Assembly (NCBI RefSeq): GCF_001512295.1
Contig: NZ_LNUP01000015.1
Location: forward strand, 651,323-715,322
Source: Pseudomonas sp. EpS/L25
GTDB taxonomy: Bacteria; Pseudomonadota; Gammaproteobacteria; Pseudomonadales; Pseudomonadaceae
Direction: 5' to 3'
Length of the DNA stretch: 64,000 nt
The position numbers were made by a program, and so were the translations under genes. Below are positions 59,576 to 64,000 of the stretch, piece by piece. How positions within the stretch are numbered: the first letter of the stretch is position 1; each line of letters opens with the position of its first letter. The notes under the pieces were generated by a model. It worked only from the letters and a program-made list of their open reading frames with translations. It did not search any database and had not been told where the DNA came from.

Positions 59576-60589
59576 ATGAACGAGATGATGAAAGCCGTAC
59601 GGCTGCACGCCTTTGGCGGCCCTGAGGTCCTGGTCCATGAAGACGCCCCCCGGCCCACGCCTGCCGCCGGCGAGATCCTGGTGCGCGTACGGGCGGCGGG
59701 GATCAACCCGCCCGACCTCATGCTGCGCGACGGCTACCGTGCCCTGCCGCCGGAGTGGCGCCCGAACGCCAGCTTTCCGCTGATCCCCGGCACCGACGTT
59801 TCCGGCGAGGTCGCGGCGGTGGGCGCAGGGGTTTCCCGCTTCCGTGCGGGCGATGAGGTCTATGCCCTGGTGCGCTTCCCGGCAGCCCTGATGGAGGGCA
59901 GCGGGGCCTATGCCGAGTATGTCTGCGTGCCCGCCACGGAAGCGGCCTTGAAGCCGAACGCCCTGGATCACCTGCACGCCGCGGGAGTGCCCATGTCGCT
60001 GCTCACGGTCTGGCAGTTCCTGATCGACCAGGGGCACGACGAGCCCAACCCCTTCCAGGCCTTTCGCCATCGCCAGGTCGCCCTGGCCGGCAAGACGGTG
60101 GTGGTCAATGGCGCGGGCGGTGGGGTAGGGCACCTCGCGGTGCAGATCGCCAAATGGCAGGGCGCCCGGGTGATCGCGGTGGCGTCCGGTCGTCACCGGG
60201 AGTTGCTGCGGGAGCTGGGTGCCGACGAGTTTCTCGACTACACCCAGACGCCCGTGGCAACCAGGGTACGGGACGCCGACCTCTTCCTTGACGCCGTGGG
60301 CAGCCCCGATCTGGAGCGCTGCATCCCGCTGATCCGTCCGGGTGGCGCGCTGTTCCTGGTCAACCCCCTGGGCTTCGCCGGGCAGGCGCAGGCCGCGGCG
60401 CGAGGGGTGCAGGTCTCCTCGCTGCAGGTGCGCTCCCATGGCGGCCAACTGGCCGAGGCCACCCGGCTGTTCGACGACGGCATCCTGCGCCTGGTGATCG
60501 ACAGCAGCTATCCCCTGGCGGACGCCGCCGCCGCCCACCAGCGCGCCGAGCGCGGCAGCATCCAGGGCAAACTGGTGCTCAGGGTCTGA
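59576..60589 (+). CDS. NADP-dependent zinc-free alcohol dehydrogenase / quinone oxidoreductase
   Basis: A 337-residue medium-chain dehydrogenase of the quinone oxidoreductase type. It starts [20 protein letters not shown] and has [15 protein letters not shown] and the cofactor block [25 protein letters not shown]. It lacks the Cys and His zinc ligands of true alcohol dehydrogenases. It reduces quinones or enones. GGAG lies eight bases before the ATG. Confidence 0.9.
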   Translation: MNEMMKAVRLHAFGGPEVLVHEDAPRPTPAAGEILVRVRAAGINPPDLMLRDGYRALPPEWRPNASFPLIPGTDVSGEVAAVGAGVSRFRAGDEVYALVRFPAALMEGSGAYAEYVCVPATEAALKPNALDHLHAAGVPMSLLTVWQFLIDQGHDEPNPFQAFRHRQVALAGKTVVVNGAGGGVGHLAVQIAKWQGARVIAVASGRHRELLRELGADEFLDYTQTPVATRVRDADLFLDAVGSPDLERCIPLIRPGGALFLVNPLGFAGQAQAAARGVQVSSLQVRSHGGQLAEATRLFDDGILRLVIDSSYPLADAAAAHQRAERGSIQGKLVLRV

Positions 60590-60689
60590 ACCGCATCACC
60601 TGGGCCGCCCGTGCTCCATCGCTGGCGTCCACATTCAGGCGTCAGGTAGGCGGTGCGGTCGGCCTCTGCCGTGGCGCAGCGGACGAGCC

Positions 60690-61172
60690 TCACGCCCGAG
60701 CGCTGACCCCACCGCTGCTGTCGCCGGCCTTCTTCAGCGCTTCGGTGTAGGCGGCGTAGGCATTCATCAACGCTTCGCTGGCGGCCGTCACGTTGGCCTG
60801 GGCGGCTTCCCGCGCGGCCTGGCTGGCGTCCCGGTCTTGCTGACTGGCGCCCTTGCTCTGGGCTTCCACCGCACGCAACTGCTTCTGGGCCAACTCCAGT
60901 TGCCGCTTGGCCATGTCGATGGCCTTCTGCAGCGTATCCAGGGTGCTGTTGCCGGTGCTGCCTTTCTCGCTGCTGCTGGCGGCAGCGTCGGCCTTGGCCT
61001 TGATCCCGTCGAGCGGATTGGGCTTGCCGATGCCCTTGGGCTGCTTGGCTTGCGCGGCCTGGGCGGCAGCGAGGTCCTCGTCCCTGGGCTTGGCCGCGCC
61101 ACTCAGCCTGAGCGTGACGGGATGCAGGATGCCGCTGCCGATACCGCTCACCGATCCTGGGCCGGACATCAT
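60690..61172 (-). CDS. Ala/Gln/Lys-rich coiled-coil hypothetical protein
   Basis: About 160 residues, starting MMSGPGSVSGIG or one codon later. GGAG lies just upstream of these two ATGs, within a third in-frame ATG context at 61181. The N-terminal third is Gly/Pro/Ala-rich. The rest, STLDTLQKAIDMAKRQLELA followed by RAVEAQSKGASQQDRDASQAAREAAQANVTAASEA, is predicted all-helical and probably a coiled coil. There is no signal peptide and no Cys. I do not recognise it. Confidence 0.65.
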   Translation of the reverse strand: MMSGPGSVSGIGSGILHPVTLRLSGAAKPRDEDLAAAQAAQAKQPKGIGKPNPLDGIKAKADAAASSSEKGSTGNSTLDTLQKAIDMAKRQLELAQKQLRAVEAQSKGASQQDRDASQAAREAAQANVTAASEALMNAYAAYTEALKKAGDSSGGVSARA

Positions 61173-61355
61173 GAACTCCATCTTCAAAGAGTAGGCAAGG
61201 TTAGCGGCGGCGTGGCGGAAATATTGAGGCCGCCATCCTGAGCTGCCCGGCGCGATCTCGACCGCTGAACGCCGGCCAGCCATGAAGCGACAAACCCAGG
61301 CCTGGGCTCGCGCTCCAGGGCTTTCCGATGCCGCCCAAGCCCCTTTCCCCCAGCC

Positions 61356-62123
61356 CTAGTCCCGCTTCCCCGGCACCCTTGGCGCCGCCAACGCGGCCTG
61401 GTCGAACGGCTCGCCCACGGTCATCACCTGGGTGGTGACCCTGAAGTCCGCGTCGGCCCCGGGGATCTGCTCCAGCACGATGAAACCCCGATTGGGCCGA
61501 TGGTCGTTCAGCGGTTCGGCCGTGAAGCCCCACTTCGTCCCCCCCGACCAGACGCACTGACGCAAGCCATTGGGCTTGACCCATTCGTCACAGGGCTGCC
61601 CGGCCACCGTGCGCGAGGTCGGTCCTTGGAAATCGCCCAGCGCAGCCGGCGCGCTCCTTTCCACCGGCGTGCGACTCAAGGCCTCTGGTGCTGCGGCCTC
61701 TTCGGTTTTCTCGCCCGTCGCCAGATCCACCCGTTGATAGGAGGTTTCGGTGGTGGTCTCCTGGGTGCCGGTGGTGTCCAGGCGGAACAGGCAGGTACCG
61801 CCAGGGCCATCGTCGGCGACACTCCAACTGGTCTCGCGAACCACCTCGATATCCCGAGCGAACCAGAGCTCATAGCGGGTGGTGCCGAGCAAGGCGACGT
61901 CCTGATCGGCCAGGGCGCGGCTTCGCAATCCACCCGCCTGGCAGTCGCGCAGGGCCGCCAGATAGTTCGCCCGCGCCTCGTTGACACCCTGGTAGGTCAT
62001 TTCCACGCTCTGGCGAACATGGATCGGCGGCAGCGAATGGCGAGTGTCTTCCGCGCTGTCCGCCCAGGCCATACCGATGTTGGCCAGCATCGACATCATC
62101 ACGAGGGCGCGGGAGGTGTGCAT
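61356..62123 (-). CDS. Exported hypothetical protein
   Basis: A 255-residue predicted periplasmic protein with a signal ending GMAWA|DSAED (about residue 21). The mature part has four Cys (DCQAGG, GTCLFRL, QPCDEW and RQCVW), which may form two disulfides, and a middle rich in Thr (TTGTQETTTETSYQRVD). No known domain is evident to me. It stands alone on the minus strand. Confidence 0.65.
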   Translation of the reverse strand: MHTSRALVMMSMLANIGMAWADSAEDTRHSLPPIHVRQSVEMTYQGVNEARANYLAALRDCQAGGLRSRALADQDVALLGTTRYELWFARDIEVVRETSWSVADDGPGGTCLFRLDTTGTQETTTETSYQRVDLATGEKTEEAAAPEALSRTPVERSAPAALGDFQGPTSRTVAGQPCDEWVKPNGLRQCVWSGGTKWGFTAEPLNDHRPNRGFIVLEQIPGADADFRVTTQVMTVGEPFDQAALAAPRVPGKRD

Positions 62124-62685
62124 GGGGCGGTGTCCTGGTAGCGGGCTTCGACTGTGGCAGAGGCAGCAGCGGTGCCCGGAGGAGAAGCGCCTGGAAGGTG
62201 AGAAAATCTTCGCCAGTAAGCTAAGGCTTGAAACGGCAGGCGCAATAGCTCAAAAGGGCTAGCGCGGTGCCTCGGACGCTCGCGCACGCAGTGGCGAATG
62301 AGTTGTCGGCGAGTCGGCGCTCCGATGGAAACCAAGCGCCGTGACGAGTCATGCAAAGGCGATGATAAGGAGCGGCAACGCCCTCATGCTGAAAAACGCC
62401 GCCGACAAGGCGTAGATCGTTCTGAAACATCACGTAGTGGCTGCAAAAGCACTACGGCTCATGAGCATGAGGGATTTGGTTCTAGAGAATAGCTTGTGTG
62501 CCGTTAGGTATTTTCAAGTCGATGCGCTTGCTCCTAGACGAGTAGGAGTCTCTGAGCGCGTGCTGGGTACAGGTCACCACCAGGCCGTAGCTCCGCCATT
62601 TCTAGACTAGGACGAGCAACCGAGGCGAAGCCCGGCCATTCTTAGGAGTGCCCCTACACAATCTTAGCAGACGCTCCCTTTCTTA
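62124..62685. other. 562-bp gap at the edge of an AT-rich segment
   Basis: No gene is supported here. GC content falls across the stretch from the chromosome's usual level to the low level of the following gene. The only repeats noticed are two direct copies of TTCTAGACT (62600-62608 and 62691-62699), the second inside the end of the next gene. No tRNA, integrase or obvious attachment site was seen. Confidence 0.5.
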
Positions 62686-64000
62686 TCATTTTCTAGACTG
62701 TTCTTGTTTAGGTCCAATGTTTTTTGCCATTCTGTCGAGTCGAGAAAATTCAATAGACGCGACGTCCTCTATAGCGTTGGCTATTTCATCGGTTTGAATG
62801 TAGAGTTTGCAAAGCGAGAATGCCGCTTTAAGACTTTCGATGGCTGCCGATATGGATGGCTCACTATATAGGCCTCTTGCGATTCCTTTACCGTAAGCCA
62901 CCGCGTTTTGGCTAATTTCAGATTTTTTGTCGTGGGTCTCACAAAGCAGTAAGAGAAAACAAGTGGCGTGGAATGCCTGCATGAATTCATTATCAGGGTA
63001 GCGTGCGTGAAGGCGTTTGAAACTTTCCGATGCCCCATTGAGAAGCATTATGGATAGATCGACAGGCAAAGGAAGGTACTCGCAGTCATCACTAAGGGAG
63101 AACAAACAAAGTGTTGCGCTCTCAAAGAGATTTTCGGAAAATCCTTCTGAGACTGACCATTCGAAGAAAAAAGCTCTACGATTTGTTTTCGGTGCGTCAG
63201 TTGTACTTCTGAAAAGCTCAATGGCATTTTTAGCACGACTGCTTTCTCGATAAAGGCGGGCTAAATATGTGGTTGTATAGGTGTCGTGTGGGTCATGATC
63301 TCGAATAGCTTCTGCAATAGTTATTGCCAAGTGAGAATTGTCATTTGCTATAAAGTGGTCAGCGAGCTTGTACCTCCAAGACTGAAGGTCTTTAAGATAT
63401 TTTCCTTGAGTCATAAGTGCTAGGGCTGACTGTACAAGCTTGATGTAATAGCTCTGGATGTCCAAGGAGTAATCATCGGTTAAGACTTTTATTATTTCTT
63501 TCGCTATGTATTTGTGTCTAGTATAAATATACGTAGATGTCGCTGTTGCAGCCGCCTCTTGGCCTAGCGGTCGGATCACTGCGGAGTGGAAATTCCCTCC
63601 CTCGAATTCTAAGGTTTTTTGCAGTACATCTTTGCAAAGATAATTCTGGTCTTCTGCGTGCATAATTGCTATATATGCAATAGCATCTTTTAGTGTTAGT
63701 CCGTTGCCGATTTCTACAGTTTCCAGCTTGTCGACCAACGTCTTCGCGTGGTCATATAGGTCGTCTCCATGTCGTACTAAAAGTAGGGCTCCAAAAAGAG
63801 CACCGCTGCCTGCAGTCTTTTTGATTTCGCGGTCGGCATATTCTTTAAATATTGCTGCTCTTCGCTGAGGAGGAGTATTTGATAGAGCGCCGAGGCCGTC
63901 ATTGCCATATGCTGCCCACGCTTGGACAATTGCTTCTGCATCGCTTTGTGTCAAACCTGATAGCCTCTCTTGTTTGAATTTTGCTGATGACCATCTAAGA
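62686..64000 (-). CDS. AT-rich helical-repeat (TPR-like) protein, 5' end beyond the window
   Basis: At least 438 residues. The frame is open to the window edge (upstream codons read RWSSAKFKQERLSGLTQSDA), so the true start lies outside; a TTG at 63954 is not a reliable start. The protein is helical throughout, with TPR-like pairs such as HLAITIAEAIRDHDPHDTYT followed by LARLYRESSRAKNAIELFRS. It has no signal peptide and no catalytic motif I recognise. Codon use and base composition (many A/T third positions) differ strongly from every other gene here, a sign of recent transfer. It may be part of an accessory island continuing to the right. Confidence 0.75.
   Translation of the reverse strand, partial: LRWSSAKFKQERLSGLTQSDAEAIVQAWAAYGNDGLGALSNTPPQRRAAIFKEYADREIKKTAGSGALFGALLLVRHGDDLYDHAKTLVDKLETVEIGNGLTLKDAIAYIAIMHAEDQNYLCKDVLQKTLEFEGGNFHSAVIRPLGQEAAATATSTYIYTRHKYIAKEIIKVLTDDYSLDIQSYYIKLVQSALALMTQGKYLKDLQSWRYKLADHFIANDNSHLAITIAEAIRDHDPHDTYTTTYLARLYRESSRAKNAIELFRSTTDAPKTNRRAFFFEWSVSEGFSENLFESATLCLFSLSDDCEYLPLPVDLSIMLLNGASESFKRLHARYPDNEFMQAFHATCFLLLLCETHDKKSEISQNAVAYGKGIARGLYSEPSISAAIESLKAAFSLCKLYIQTDEIANAIEDVASIEFSRLDRMAKNIGPKQEQSRK

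Noticed and set aside
62600-62699. Direct repeats TTCTAGACT as possible attachment sites of an island
   Set aside because: Nine bases only, the second copy lies inside the coding end of the last gene, and no integrase or tRNA is present.

Overview
The window is one continuous piece of a high-GC gammaproteobacterial chromosome, almost certainly a Pseudomonas. The evidence is an OprM-type efflux tail, the ureD-ureA-GNAT-ureB-ureC gene order known from P. aeruginosa, a Pseudomonas-style rut (pyrimidine) operon with sigma-54 promoters, and intergenic REP-like palindromes built on GGAGCGGCCCATGGCCGCGA. A member of the P. oryzihabitans/psychrotolerans group is my guess, but species cannot be fixed by eye. 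No rRNA, tRNA, CRISPR array, transposase, integrase or phage gene was seen.

Layout. 1-4.4 kb: end of an outer-membrane efflux gene, a YajG-like lipoprotein, a PlsC-like acyltransferase, two small conserved genes, a YedK/HMCES-family protein with a degenerate active site, and an M48 lipoprotein protease. 4.4-8.4 kb: urease genes ureDAB-C with an embedded acetyltransferase; ureEFG are not here. 8.6-9.5 kb: long non-coding repeat A. 9.5-15.2 kb: an AraC regulator, ethanolamine permease and the two ethanolamine ammonia-lyase subunits. 16.3-20.9 kb: rutR and rutABCDF (no rutE, no rutG). 21.1-28.1 kb: a second operon with its own RutR-like operator and sigma-54 promoter, coding for an isopenicillin-N-synthase-like 2-oxoglutarate oxygenase, a VOC protein, a four-gene BMP-type nucleoside ABC transporter and an isochorismatase-like hydrolase. 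28.1-32.6 kb: a glycosyltransferase, long repeat B (an inverted copy of A), a histidinol-phosphatase-like enzyme and an adenine deaminase. 33-38 kb: an OafA-type acyltransferase, then a GH127 glycosidase, GPH symporter and AraC set. 38.4-47 kb: ChaA antiporter, DedA protein, IlvE, a small exported protein, an alcohol dehydrogenase divergent from an Lrp regulator, a DEDDh exonuclease and DNA polymerase II. 47-54 kb: a dCache chemoreceptor, two MFS transporters, LysR, and a CMD-family protein. 54-62 kb: a broken GNAT gene, an exported alpha/beta hydrolase, a GAF histidine kinase, SDR, LysR, a quinone oxidoreductase and two hypotheticals. From about 62.6 kb the base composition drops sharply; the last gene is AT-rich and runs off the window.

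The most coherent theme is nitrogen scavenging: urease, ethanolamine ammonia-lyase, pyrimidine ring cleavage (Rut), nucleobase or nucleoside uptake and adenine deamination lie within 28 kb. Two of the operons carry matching RutR-like and sigma-54 promoter sites. The second of these (2OG oxygenase, VOC, ABC transporter, hydrolase) is the best candidate for an undescribed system. It and the rut and eut genes are bracketed by the inverted repeats A and B.

The second theme is repeats. There are (i) two inverted copies of a long element of about 0.87 kb with nested terminal inverted repeats, (ii) three copies of a 140-170 bp MITE-like palindrome sharing a TTTAC...GTAAA core, and (iii) several short palindromic families scattered between genes.
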